DNA from: Pseudomonadales bacterium
Lineage (GTDB): Bacteria; Pseudomonadota; Gammaproteobacteria; Pseudomonadales; Azotimanducaceae
DNA length: 64,000 nt
Direction: 5' to 3'
Assembly (NCBI GenBank): GCA_022822135.1
Contig: JAJECH010000004.1
Coordinates: 62,001-126,000, forward strand
The translations under genes and the position numbers were made by a program. Shown piece by piece: positions 18,411 through 27,343 of this stretch (the stretch's first letter is position 1; the number at the start of each line of letters is the position of its first letter). The notes under the pieces are model-generated. The model saw only the letters and a program-made list of their open reading frames with translations, made no database searches and was not told the DNA's origin.

Positions 18411-20411
18411 ATGCGACGAATCCTCGTCACAAGTGCATTACCGTATGCAAACGGTTCGGTTCACTTGGGTCATCTGCTAGAGCATATCCAGACTGATATA
18501 TGGGTGCGCTTCCAACGTATGCGAGGTCACCAGTGCATCTACGTCTGCGCCGATGACACGCATGGAACCGCGACGATGTTGCTCGCAGAACAAGAAGGTA
18601 TCGGCGAAGAAGAACTCATCGATCGCCTCAACGCTGAGCATGTTGCTGACTTTGAACGATTTGGTATCAGCTACGACAACTACTACACCACCCATTCGGA
18701 CGAGAATCAGTATTTCTCGAACCTGATCTACACCCGACTTCGTGATCGTGGCTTCATATACACGGATGATGTCGAACAGCTGTTCGATCCTGAACGAAAC
18801 ATGTTTCTCGCCGACCGGAATGTGCGTGGCGACTGTCCGCGATGCGGCGCACCAAACCAACCCGGCGACAACTGCGATGCCTGCGGTGCGACGTATGACG
18901 CACGAGAATTGAAAAATCCTGTCTCCGCAATCTCCAATTCAACACCGATTCTCCGTAAGTCAGAGCATTACTTTGTTGACCTGCCGAAATTCACCGATTT
19001 TCTCCGTGAGTACATTCATAACGGCTCGCAGCAACCTGAAATCGCCAACAAGCTGACCGAGTGGATCGATGGTGGACTACGAGGCTGGGACATCAGTCGA
19101 GATACTCCCTATTTCGGCTTCCCGATTCCCGATACCGTCGACAAATTCTTCTACGTTTGGATGGACGCTCCGATCGGTTACCTTGCCAGCTTCAAGAACT
19201 GGTGTACCAAAAACGATGTCGACTTCGATGCGTTCTGGCGACCTGACAGTGAATGTGAAGTTCACCATTTCATCGGCAAGGACATCATCAATTTCCATTG
19301 CCTCTTTTGGCCATCCGTCCTACACCACTCTGACTTTCGAACACCATTGAAGGTTCACGTACATGGGATGCTCACCATGGACGGCGAGAAGATGTCAAAA
19401 TCTCGCGGCACCTTTGTACTTGCGCGAACCTATCTGGACTTTTTCGATCCTGACTATCTGCGTTACTACTTGGGCGCACGTCTTGGACCTAATTCCGGCG
19501 ATATCGATTTTGGGCGCGAGGACTTCGTATCTCGTGTGAACAGCGATCTAGTCGGCAAGCTCGTTAACATCGCCGCGCGTAGCGAAGGATTTCTTGCGAA
19601 GCACTTCGATAACACGTTATCAAGCGAACTCGCCGAGCCGGAACTGTGGCAGGAGTTTGTCCAAGAAGCGGACCGCATTGCTGCGTGGTATGAAGAAGGC
19701 GACACACGAAGGGTCGTTCGCAGTGTGATGGAACTAGCAGACAAGTGCAACCAGTACTTGGCAAGCAAGGCACCGTGGCAGCTCATCAAAGACGAAGAAC
19801 GTCGTGATGAGGTCCAAGGCATCTGTTCGATGGGTATCAATTTCTATCGAACGCTCATCGGATTTCTTAAGCCGATCGTGCCAAGTTTGACTGAACGGTC
19901 TGAGGAATTCCTGAACGCGGGTTCTCTGACTTGGGAGAACATAACGCAGCCATTGCTTTCGCATCGATTGAGTAAATTCGGCCGTCTGCTGAACCGTATC
20001 GAGCTAAAAACCTTTAACAAGATGATCGAAGCGGGCGCAGAAGAGACAACGACTGTGAAAGATGAGGAGCCTGACAGCGAGACATCCCATATTCAAATCG
20101 ACGAGTTCATGAAAGTCGATATGCGAATTGCTCGAATCGTTCAAGCGGAGGTCGTGGATGGCGCAGACAAGCTACTTCGCCTCAAACTTGATGTCGGCGA
20201 CCACGAGCGAACCGTACTCTCAGGTATACGTTCTGCGTATGCACCTGACGAGTTAGTCGGGCGAAGCACCGTCGTCGTTGCTAACCTACAGCCGCGCAAA
20301 ATGAAGTTTGGCGTGAGTGAAGGGATGGTCCTCGCGGCAGGTCCGGGCGGTTCGGAGATATTCCTTCTCGCACCCGATGACGGCGCACAACCCGGAATGC
20401 GCGTCACCTAG
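18411..20411 (+). CDS. metG: Methionyl-tRNA synthetase
   Basis: A 666-residue class I synthetase. The HIGH motif is HLGH near residue 21. A zinc knuckle [18 protein letters not shown] lies near residue 142, and the KMSKS loop [11 protein letters not shown] near residue 325. A C-terminal tRNA-binding EMAPII-like domain covers about residues 560-666, including a [13 protein letters not shown] segment. This is the long dimeric bacterial form as in E. coli (677 residues). It is divergent from apbC and leads into the rnf operon 14 bases later, so it may share transcripts with rnfA. Confidence 0.97.
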   Translation: MRRILVTSALPYANGSVHLGHLLEHIQTDIWVRFQRMRGHQCIYVCADDTHGTATMLLAEQEGIGEEELIDRLNAEHVADFERFGISYDNYYTTHSDENQYFSNLIYTRLRDRGFIYTDDVEQLFDPERNMFLADRNVRGDCPRCGAPNQPGDNCDACGATYDARELKNPVSAISNSTPILRKSEHYFVDLPKFTDFLREYIHNGSQQPEIANKLTEWIDGGLRGWDISRDTPYFGFPIPDTVDKFFYVWMDAPIGYLASFKNWCTKNDVDFDAFWRPDSECEVHHFIGKDIINFHCLFWPSVLHHSDFRTPLKVHVHGMLTMDGEKMSKSRGTFVLARTYLDFFDPDYLRYYLGARLGPNSGDIDFGREDFVSRVNSDLVGKLVNIAARSEGFLAKHFDNTLSSELAEPELWQEFVQEADRIAAWYEEGDTRRVVRSVMELADKCNQYLASKAPWQLIKDEERRDEVQGICSMGINFYRTLIGFLKPIVPSLTERSEEFLNAGSLTWENITQPLLSHRLSKFGRLLNRIELKTFNKMIEAGAEETTTVKDEEPDSETSHIQIDEFMKVDMRIARIVQAEVVDGADKLLRLKLDVGDHERTVLSGIRSAYAPDELVGRSTVVVANLQPRKMKFGVSEGMVLAAGPGGSEIFLLAPDDGAQPGMRVT

Positions 20412-20425
20412 ACACGTCGCACACC

Positions 20426-20995
20426 ATGTCTGAGTTACTTGCGTTGTTCATTGGGATTGCGCTCGTAAACAACTTTGTCCTTGTGCAATTTCTCGGTTTG
20501 TGTCCTTACGTCGGCACATCCCAACGGTTAGAGACCGCAGTTCCCATGACGTTAGCAACCGCTTTCGTCATGATCTTGACGACGTTACTGACACACACGC
20601 TGTACAACTTTTTACTCGTGCCGTTGGGTCTCGAGTATCTGCGCATCATTGCGTTTATCTTTGCGATCGCCTCAGTCGTACAAATGACGGAGCTCTACAT
20701 TCGTCAGATCAGTCCGGTACTGCATCAACTTTTGGGGATTTATCTTCCTTTGATCACAAGCAACTGCGCCATTCTTGGACTTGCGCTGACCATAGCCGAA
20801 TTGCCATTGCACCAAGCCATGGTCTATGCAATCGGCGGCGCCGTTGGTTTTGGGGTGGTGTTGGTCGCGTTCGCAAGTCTTCGTGAGCGACTGCAGTCTG
20901 AAGCGATACCCCGCGCATTCCGAGGAACCCCGGTAGCGCTTCTCGCTGCGGGATTCATGGCATTGGCATTCGCGGGTTTCCGCGGTATGGGCTAA
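20426..20995 (+). CDS. rnfA: Rnf electron transport complex subunit A
   Basis: A 189-residue inner-membrane subunit with six hydrophobic helices. LGLCPYVG near residue 24 and ITSNCAILG near residue 108 contain the conserved Cys residues that, with those of RnfE, hold an intramembrane [2Fe-2S] cluster. The complex couples ferredoxin:NAD electron flow to ion movement and in E. coli (Rsx) keeps SoxR reduced. The stop overlaps the rnfB start by one base. Confidence 0.95.
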   Translation: MSELLALFIGIALVNNFVLVQFLGLCPYVGTSQRLETAVPMTLATAFVMILTTLLTHTLYNFLLVPLGLEYLRIIAFIFAIASVVQMTELYIRQISPVLHQLLGIYLPLITSNCAILGLALTIAELPLHQAMVYAIGGAVGFGVVLVAFASLRERLQSEAIPRAFRGTPVALLAAGFMALAFAGFRGMG

Positions 20996-21513
20996 TGTCA
21001 CTTGTACTGCAGGAAGCGTTGCGGGTCGGGCTAACACTCGCCCTACTCGCGACGGTATTTGGTGGCGGGATTCTGCTGCTGGCAAGTTGGGCGGCGCCCA
21101 AGCGACCGGTAAACCGCTTAGCCGATCGCGTCAACGATCTTCTCCCGCAAATCCAATGCGCGAAGTGCGGTTATCCAGGTTGTCTTCCTTACGCAGAGGC
21201 GGTCGTCTCTGGGGAACGTACAGATCTTTGCCCACCTGGCGGTCGCGAAACTGCGGTTGCGCTCGCAAATCTACTGGACCGTCCGATCGTCGAACCGTCC
21301 GAGACGATGGCTATTGACACGGTAGCTTTCATTGATGAATCCAAATGCGTAGGTTGCGCCCTCTGCATCAACGAATGTCCAGTGGATGCAATCGTAGGAG
21401 CAGAGCAGTTCGCACATACGGTCATCATCGAGCAATGCACCGGATGCGAACTTTGCGTACCGGTGTGTCCGGTTGACTGCATCGACTTGAATGCAAGAGT
21501 TGCCCATGCTTGA
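20995..21513 (+). CDS. rnfB: Rnf electron transport complex subunit B (ferredoxin-like)
   Basis: A 172-residue subunit with an N-terminal membrane anchor (about residues 11-33). A C-x2-C-x4-C...C cluster motif, CAKCGYPGC, lies near residue 45. Two ferredoxin-type [4Fe-4S] motifs follow: CVGCALCINECP near residue 117 and CTGCELCVPVCP near residue 147. It passes electrons into the Rnf chain from soluble carriers. It is slightly shorter than E. coli RsxB (192) but holds all cluster ligands. It overlaps rnfC by 23 bases. Confidence 0.95.
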   Translation: MSLVLQEALRVGLTLALLATVFGGGILLLASWAAPKRPVNRLADRVNDLLPQIQCAKCGYPGCLPYAEAVVSGERTDLCPPGGRETAVALANLLDRPIVEPSETMAIDTVAFIDESKCVGCALCINECPVDAIVGAEQFAHTVIIEQCTGCELCVPVCPVDCIDLNARVAHA

Positions 21514-22561
21514 AAGGACGACGAGACCACCGCCCGAGTATGAGCCTCTCGATTGGTCAAGTGCGGCGCCGACGAGCATCCTCGCGCGTATTGACGAAGC
21601 AGGCATTGTTGGTATGGGCGGCGCAGGCTACCCCACCGTGTCGAAACTAGCGTCCGGTCTCCATTACGGCACAGAACACGTAGTCGCAAACGGTGTGGAG
21701 TGTGAACCAGGAGTCCATGCCGACCGTTCGCTTATGCGGCAACACTTGAGTCAGGTGATCGAAGGTCTACACATTGTCGGACACTGTCTTGGGTGCGATC
21801 AGTTAACCCTAGCTGTCGCAGACCGCGAAACCTATCGGATCTTTCAATCATCAGACATCGCTGATGTGAAATGCGAGATCGTTAGCGATCATCCTGCGAA
21901 CGGCGAAGAACGCACGCTGATTAAATCGTTGTTCGATCAAACGATTCCGCCATCGGCCTATCCCTCTCAGCACGGCATCGTGGTACTCAATGTGGCAACG
22001 TTATTCGCAATTTGCGAAGCGGTGCGTGATGGCTATCGACCTACCGATCGCGTAGTAACGGTCCTTGACGAAGATCGTTGGGTTGATGTAAATACGTCGC
22101 TCAGCGCGTTCTGTTCGGATGAATCCCAAATGCGGCTTGGTAGTGTCGCAACGGGAACGATCGATCGTGGGGATGCGACGATCGACCTGACAACCAACGC
22201 AGTCGCGCACGACCGCGGCAAGCTAACTCGAGCGTGCATTCATTGTGGCTGGTGCGACGACGTATGCCCGCGGTCTCTCCCGGTCGAAGCGATGTTGCGT
22301 TCGCAACAAAGCACCAGTCCACAAGACGATCTTGAACCTCACTTTGATGCGTGTTTCGAATGCGGTGCGTGCGTCGTTGTATGCCCGAGCGAAATTCCAC
22401 TATTGGATTGGATTCGACAAGGAAAACTCGAAGCCAGTGCAAGACGCCTTAAGCAACGCGCGCTCAAACGCTTCGAACGTCGTAATCAACGACTCACACA
22501 ACACCTGTCTGAAGAAACCGACGCTCGGGAAGCACGCATTCGAACACGCCACGAATGGTGA
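21491..22561 (+). CDS. rnfC: Rnf subunit C, minimal form without the N-terminal domain
   Basis: A 356-residue NADH- and FMN-interacting subunit. GIVGMGGAGYPT near residue 39 and VVANGVECEPG near residue 63 are the NADH/FMN-site motifs shared with complex I 51-kDa subunits. CIHCGWCDDVCP and CFECGACVVVCP near residues 252 and 291 bind two [4Fe-4S] clusters. The ~110-residue N-terminal RnfC domain, normally with a GGIHPP motif and a lipoyl-like fold, is absent: the conserved core begins about 75 bases after the rnfB stop. The SLBB region is short and lacks GGPMMG, and the long Ala/Lys-rich C-terminus is missing. ATG 21506 is an alternative start. The gene overlaps rnfD by seven bases. Confidence 0.88.
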   Translation: MQELPMLERTTRPPPEYEPLDWSSAAPTSILARIDEAGIVGMGGAGYPTVSKLASGLHYGTEHVVANGVECEPGVHADRSLMRQHLSQVIEGLHIVGHCLGCDQLTLAVADRETYRIFQSSDIADVKCEIVSDHPANGEERTLIKSLFDQTIPPSAYPSQHGIVVLNVATLFAICEAVRDGYRPTDRVVTVLDEDRWVDVNTSLSAFCSDESQMRLGSVATGTIDRGDATIDLTTNAVAHDRGKLTRACIHCGWCDDVCPRSLPVEAMLRSQQSTSPQDDLEPHFDACFECGACVVVCPSEIPLLDWIRQGKLEASARRLKQRALKRFERRNQRLTQHLSEETDAREARIRTRHEW

Positions 22562-23448
22562 TTGATCGGCGACAGCGAACGACCACGAGCGTCATGGTGC
22601 ATGTCATGGTCGCTCTATTGCCCGGCATCGCGGTGCATGTCGCTCTCGCGGGTTGGCAAACGTTGGTGGTCATCGGCGCGACCACGATTGCCGCACTCGT
22701 TACGGAAATTGCTTGTACCCGCTCCGCACGTGACTTAGCCGATGGCAGTGCTACCGTTACAGGATTGCTGATCGGACTGTGTCTCCCTGCATCCACACTC
22801 TGGTTCGTTTGTTTGGTCGCCGCCATCATCGCCGTTGCCATCGCGAAGCATGCTTTCGGTGGTCTCGGCAATAACGTGTTCAATCCTGCGATGGCTGGGT
22901 ACGCAGCCGTTCTGCTAGCCTATCCTGCATTAGTCGTCGAGTTCGATACCGTCAGCGGGGCGACCGCACTCGAGCAATTAGCGCATCGTGGGTCTACGAC
23001 GATCGAGGAAGTCTCAACCACCCAAGCGTTCGGTGCTTTCGGCGCTGCAAATCACGAATGGGTCAACCTAGCGTTCCTCATCGGCGGCCTCTATCTCATC
23101 GCGGTTCGCGTGATCTCGCCACTGCTACCACTCTGTGTGATTGCGGGGATTGGCATTACCGCATTCTTGCTCGACGATGGTGGGAGCTCGACCAGTCATG
23201 GATCGCCGCTATTCAATTGGTTCGCTGGCGGCACGATGTTGAGTGCGTTTTTTATCGCTACCGATCCGGTCACTTCACCGTCGAATCGTGTTGGTATCGT
23301 GGTCTATGCACTCGGCATCGGCGCACTCGCGATGCTCATTCGAAAATACTCCAGCTGGCCTGACGGATTTGCTTTTGCTGTCTTATTGGCGAATTGCTTC
23401 GTACCACTTCTGGAACGAATCGGGCGAACTCGTACCTCGACGTCATGA
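22555..23448 (+). CDS. rnfD: Rnf electron transport complex subunit D
   Basis: A 297-residue polytopic membrane subunit of the NqrB/RnfD family with about nine helices. Motifs include GGLGNNVFNPAMAG near residue 101 and FIATDPVTSPSN near residue 239. DTVSGAT near residue 129 fits the Dxx(S/T)GAT flavinylation consensus, where FMN is attached to Thr by a phosphoester bond. It lacks some of the N-terminal residues found in E. coli RsxD (352). It overlaps rnfC by seven and rnfG by four bases. Confidence 0.93.
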   Translation: MVIDRRQRTTTSVMVHVMVALLPGIAVHVALAGWQTLVVIGATTIAALVTEIACTRSARDLADGSATVTGLLIGLCLPASTLWFVCLVAAIIAVAIAKHAFGGLGNNVFNPAMAGYAAVLLAYPALVVEFDTVSGATALEQLAHRGSTTIEEVSTTQAFGAFGAANHEWVNLAFLIGGLYLIAVRVISPLLPLCVIAGIGITAFLLDDGGSSTSHGSPLFNWFAGGTMLSAFFIATDPVTSPSNRVGIVVYALGIGALAMLIRKYSSWPDGFAFAVLLANCFVPLLERIGRTRTSTS

Positions 23449-23948
23449 AAGCGCTTGTTCCGATTCTTGTTCTCACCGTGGCTGCAGCGCTATTGGGGAG
23501 CCTGCTCGCCATTACGGCTCACTTTACGACACCAAAAATCGAGGAAAACCGGATGCGCGCTCAAGAGATTGAGCTTGAGGGTTTGCGTGTCCTTCTAAAC
23601 TCGCGCATCGAGGAGCTCGATCTGACCGAAATTCAACTTACAGAATGTCACTATCGCGCCGAGATTTCAAAAACTACATCCCGTGGCTACGGCGGCGATA
23701 TGGAGATCGCGACGGCATTTCTTGGTTCGTCGCTCGTCGGCGTTCGCGTGATCTCACATCGGGAAACACCCGGGTTTGCCGATGCACTCGATCCGAAGGA
23801 TTGGATCAGCTCATTCGGCGTGCGACCACTTGACGAAATAGACGTTGTCAGTCGGGCAACCATCACGACACGAACCGTTCTTGAAGCCGTGAGACGACAA
23901 GAAGCACAGCAAATCGAAGCGATGGCGGGTTGTTCCGATGCAGAGTAG
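23445..23948 (+). CDS. rnfG: Rnf electron transport complex subunit G
   Basis: A 167-residue FMN-carrying periplasmic subunit with an N-terminal membrane anchor (about residues 3-25). ATG 23445 overlaps the rnfD stop (ATGA), matches the family start and puts the anchor first. GGDMEIATAF near residue 79 and VRVISHRETPGFAD near residue 96 are typical of FMN-binding domains of the NqrC/RnfG type. The flavinylation site reads DVVSRATITT rather than the usual (S/T)GAT, with Gly replaced by Arg while the acceptor Thr is kept. Confidence 0.92.
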   Translation: MKALVPILVLTVAAALLGSLLAITAHFTTPKIEENRMRAQEIELEGLRVLLNSRIEELDLTEIQLTECHYRAEISKTTSRGYGGDMEIATAFLGSSLVGVRVISHRETPGFADALDPKDWISSFGVRPLDEIDVVSRATITTRTVLEAVRRQEAQQIEAMAGCSDAE

Positions 23949-24057
23949 CGCAAAATCACACGTCTCTCGTTCTACCAAATTCGTTTTTGGTTCAATTTCA
24001 GACGACCTCACCCTCACACAAATCCAAATCAAAACTTAGATCATCAGGAAAATTCAA

Positions 24058-25065
24058 TTGGACTTTGGTCTCGTTCTTCAACCCGACCCACCTGCCCGAC
24101 GTTTGGTGGAGCTCGCCCAACGCGCCGAGGCGAACGGCTTCACGCATCTTTGGGTCTATGACTCGCCGGTCCTTTGGCAAGAACCCTTCATCGTTCTGTC
24201 AAGTGTGCTGGCCGCAACCGAAAAGATCATCGTCGGTCCGATGGTCACGAATCCAGGCACACGCGATTGGTCGGTGCTTGCGTCGCTCTTCGCTACGCTA
24301 AATGACATGTACGGTCCGCGCACGGTCTGCGGCATGGGGCGCGGCGATTCAGCACTTCGATACATTGGACTAAAACCAAGAACGCTCAAAGAAATGACAG
24401 AATCCATGCATGTCATCAAAGGCTTGGTCGCTGGCGACACCGTTTCGATAAACGGTACTGAGGTGCATTTCGAATGGGTTAAGGACGGCTGGGACTTACC
24501 CATGTGGGGCAGTGGCTATGGACCGCGCGCACTAGACTGCATCGGACGTCATTGCGACGGCTTTATTCTGCAACTGGCGGATCCGCAAATCCTCGAATGG
24601 ACTCTCGGAAGCGTGCAACAAGCGGCTGTTGCGGCTGACCGAAATCACGAAGCCATCACGACGTGCGTCGCGGCGCCTGCGTACGTCGGTGATAACCTAA
24701 AACATCAACGCGAGCAACTTCGATGGTTTGGCGGCATGGTCGGTAACCATGTGGCCGACATTGTCAATCGTTATGGGACAGGAGGCGGCGGGGACGTTCC
24801 AAGAGAACTCACCGACTACATCTGGGATCGAGGCACATACGACTACTCCCATCACGGTCGCGCTGGTAATCCATCCACCGAATTTGTACCGGATGAGATC
24901 GTGGATCGATTCTGTGTTGTAGGACCCGTTGAAGATCACATCGCGAAACTCAGAATTCTCCAAGAAGCAGGCGTCCACCAATTCGCGATCTATCTAATGC
25001 ACGATGCACAGGAAGAAACACTTGAGGCGTATGAAAATCATGTATTGCCTACCCTTGCGGACTAA
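24058..25065 (+). CDS. LLM-class oxidoreductase, F420-dependent-type family (TIGR03842-like)
   Basis: A 335-residue luciferase-like (TIM-barrel) oxidoreductase. It starts at TTG 24058 with AGGAAA about six bases upstream. The N-terminus MDFGLVLQPDPPA, the central GMGRGDSALRYIGLKP and the C-terminal FCVVGPVEDHIAKLRILQEAG match the family described as F420-dependent (CPS_4043 type), often found beside mmsA and pyrimidine-degradation genes. Real cofactor use in proteobacteria may be FMN or F420. It sits between rnfG and rnfE on the same strand, with 109 bases before it and 98 bases before mmsA. The substrate is unknown. Confidence 0.85.
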   Translation: MDFGLVLQPDPPARRLVELAQRAEANGFTHLWVYDSPVLWQEPFIVLSSVLAATEKIIVGPMVTNPGTRDWSVLASLFATLNDMYGPRTVCGMGRGDSALRYIGLKPRTLKEMTESMHVIKGLVAGDTVSINGTEVHFEWVKDGWDLPMWGSGYGPRALDCIGRHCDGFILQLADPQILEWTLGSVQQAAVAADRNHEAITTCVAAPAYVGDNLKHQREQLRWFGGMVGNHVADIVNRYGTGGGGDVPRELTDYIWDRGTYDYSHHGRAGNPSTEFVPDEIVDRFCVVGPVEDHIAKLRILQEAGVHQFAIYLMHDAQEETLEAYENHVLPTLAD

Positions 25066-25163
25066 CCTTTGAGTCTACGCATTGTGTGCTTGACGACATT
25101 TCAGTCTGCCTTTCATGAACATCCGCCAATGACACGCGACAACACCTATAGTGAGATTTTTCG

Positions 25164-26651
25164 ATGAAACAGATCAACCATCTGATCAACGGCATAAGCG
25201 AAATTGCCACTTCGAACCGCACAAGTCCCGTATTCAATCCCGCCACGGGTGAACAGACCGCTAACGTCGGTCTGGCATCAAAAGAGGATGTCGACGCGTC
25301 GGTAGCAGCCGCAAGTCAGGCTTTCGAGGAGTGGCGTCACGAATCCATTGCGACCCGAACCAAACTTATGTTCCAGTTTCGCAATCTCGTGGAAGACCGC
25401 ACAGAGGACCTCGCCCGCGCCATCACACTGGAACACGGGAAAGTCCTCAGCGACGCAGCCGGTGAGGTGGCTCGAGGCTTGGAGAACGTCGAGTTCGCTT
25501 GCGGCATCGCCCAACATTTGCAAGGTTCGTATAACCAAGCCGCAGCGACCGGTGTTAACGTGTACACGCTGCGTCAGCCGCTCGGTGTAGTCGCTGCGAT
25601 CACGCCGTTTAACTTTCCCGTGATGGTGCCTCTTTGGACGATACCCAACGCCATCGCCGCTGGCAATACCTATGTGCTCAAGCCGTCGGAACGCGATCCG
25701 TCAGCAGCACTGTTGTTGGCTGAGCTATTTCATGAAGCCGGTTTTCCGGACGGTGTGCTAAACGTTGTCCAAGGCGATAAAGTCGCCGTTGATTGTTTGC
25801 TTGAGCACCCGACGGTTCAAGCCATTTCCTTTGTAGGTTCTACGCCCGTCGCGAAGCACGTTTACGAAACCGGCACCAGAAATGGAAAACGCGTCCAAGC
25901 GCTCGCCGGCGCTAAAAACCATATGGTCGTTCTACCCGATGCTGATCTGGACGTCGCCGCTGATGCTGCTGTCTCAGCCGCATACGGATCAGCTGGCGAA
26001 CGCTGTATGGCGATATCGGTCCTCGTCGCAGTCGGAGCGATTGGTGACGATCTGATTGAAGCAATCCGCGAGCGCATCGCCAAGCTTATCGTCGGAGATG
26101 GCACGGATGCTTCGTCTGAAATGGGTCCCCTCGTGACAGATGATCATCGCTCACGGGTAGCCAGCTACATCGCACAAGGCGCTGACGACGGCGCGTCTGT
26201 CGTGGTTGATGGTCGCGAGCAAAACTTCGACGGCAACGGCTACTTCCTGGCGCCGACTTTGATCGACCATGTCAAAACCGACATGTCGGTTTACACGGAC
26301 GAGATCTTTGGACCCGTCCTCAGTGTTGTACGGACCGATACGTACGAAGAAGCACTTCAGCTCATTCAAGACAATCGATGGGGTAACGGAGCCGCGATCT
26401 TCACCAGACACGGCGGTGCGGCCCGCGCGTTTCAGGACGAAGTTGAAGCTGGGATGGTCGGCATCAACGTACCGATCCCAGTTCCAGTGGGGTATCACAG
26501 TTTCGGTGGTTGGAACGACTCGCTGTTCGGAGATACCAGCACCTACGGTCCAGACGGTGTTAGGTTTTTCACCCGTCCCAAGGTTGTGACTTCGCGATGG
26601 TCAACATTAGAAGAGAGTTCAGTTGATCTCGGTTTCCCACGAAACCGTTGA
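25164..26651 (+). CDS. mmsA: CoA-acylating methylmalonate-semialdehyde dehydrogenase
   Basis: A 495-residue aldehyde dehydrogenase of the MmsA type, which converts methylmalonate or malonate semialdehyde with CoA and NAD to propionyl-CoA or acetyl-CoA in valine, inositol and pyrimidine/beta-alanine breakdown. MmsA traits: ITPFNFPVMVPLWTIPNAI near residue 147, GAKNHMVVLPDADLD near residue 249, and the catalytic Cys in AGERCMAISVLVAVG near residue 282. FGGWNDSLFGD near the end is also typical. It is on the same strand as the flanking rnf genes but has no place in that complex. Confidence 0.93.
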   Translation: MKQINHLINGISEIATSNRTSPVFNPATGEQTANVGLASKEDVDASVAAASQAFEEWRHESIATRTKLMFQFRNLVEDRTEDLARAITLEHGKVLSDAAGEVARGLENVEFACGIAQHLQGSYNQAAATGVNVYTLRQPLGVVAAITPFNFPVMVPLWTIPNAIAAGNTYVLKPSERDPSAALLLAELFHEAGFPDGVLNVVQGDKVAVDCLLEHPTVQAISFVGSTPVAKHVYETGTRNGKRVQALAGAKNHMVVLPDADLDVAADAAVSAAYGSAGERCMAISVLVAVGAIGDDLIEAIRERIAKLIVGDGTDASSEMGPLVTDDHRSRVASYIAQGADDGASVVVDGREQNFDGNGYFLAPTLIDHVKTDMSVYTDEIFGPVLSVVRTDTYEEALQLIQDNRWGNGAAIFTRHGGAARAFQDEVEAGMVGINVPIPVPVGYHSFGGWNDSLFGDTSTYGPDGVRFFTRPKVVTSRWSTLEESSVDLGFPRNR

Positions 26652-26752
26652 GCGAGATTCGGTTTGCTCGATACGGTCGTGCGGAATACATTTGGTTTGG
26701 AAGCCGGATTAGCGATGTTCCCTATTACGTGTAGCAGCGATCGGAACCACCC

Positions 26753-27343
26753 GTGCTAAAAAAGCTCCTACGACGAAATCTCTGGTCGCAGAACGTCGCC
26801 GCGGTGCAGCTGCTAGGTCTCTGTCCGTTGCTTGCGGTTAGTAACTCGGTAGCCAACGCCAGCGGCTTGGCAATCGCGAGTGCGTTTGTACTCATCGGGT
26901 CAGCTACGCTGGTTTCATTAATGCGAAGGTTTATTCCGGACGTTGTTCGTCTCCCGATGTTCGTGCTCGTCATCGCGACGTTCACGACGATCGCGGTACT
27001 CATCATGGAAGCGTTCGCGTTCACACTATATATGCAAATTGCGTTATTCATGCAGATCATCGTGACGAATTGCATGATTCTTGGTCGGATCACCCAAGTT
27101 GCTAGCCAGGAGAAATTTACGATCGCGATACTTGATGCTGTAACGACAAGCATTGGTTTCGCCATCGTTTTAGTCGGTTTCGGTGCGATTCGTGAACTGA
27201 CATCCCAGGTGGTCCCGCTTGCTCTTGACCCGACCGGAGCTTTTCTGATCTTCGGGTTGTTGCTTGCCGCGTATCAACTTGTGGATAGGCACGTCGAAGG
27301 GGTCGCCCAATCTGATTCCCCATCCCAGGCGGAAGCACGGTGA
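26753..27343 (+). CDS. rnfE: Rnf electron transport complex subunit E
   Basis: A 196-residue membrane protein homologous to RnfA. It has LLGLCPLLAVS near residue 20 and IVTNCMILGR near residue 102, giving the Cys residues that complete the RnfA/RnfE [2Fe-2S] site. About six helices are seen. Start is GTG 26753. It is separated from rnfG by two unrelated genes (2.8 kb), unlike the usual contiguous rnfABCDGE. It overlaps nth by four bases (GTGA). Confidence 0.94.
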   Translation: MLKKLLRRNLWSQNVAAVQLLGLCPLLAVSNSVANASGLAIASAFVLIGSATLVSLMRRFIPDVVRLPMFVLVIATFTTIAVLIMEAFAFTLYMQIALFMQIIVTNCMILGRITQVASQEKFTIAILDAVTTSIGFAIVLVGFGAIRELTSQVVPLALDPTGAFLIFGLLLAAYQLVDRHVEGVAQSDSPSQAEAR

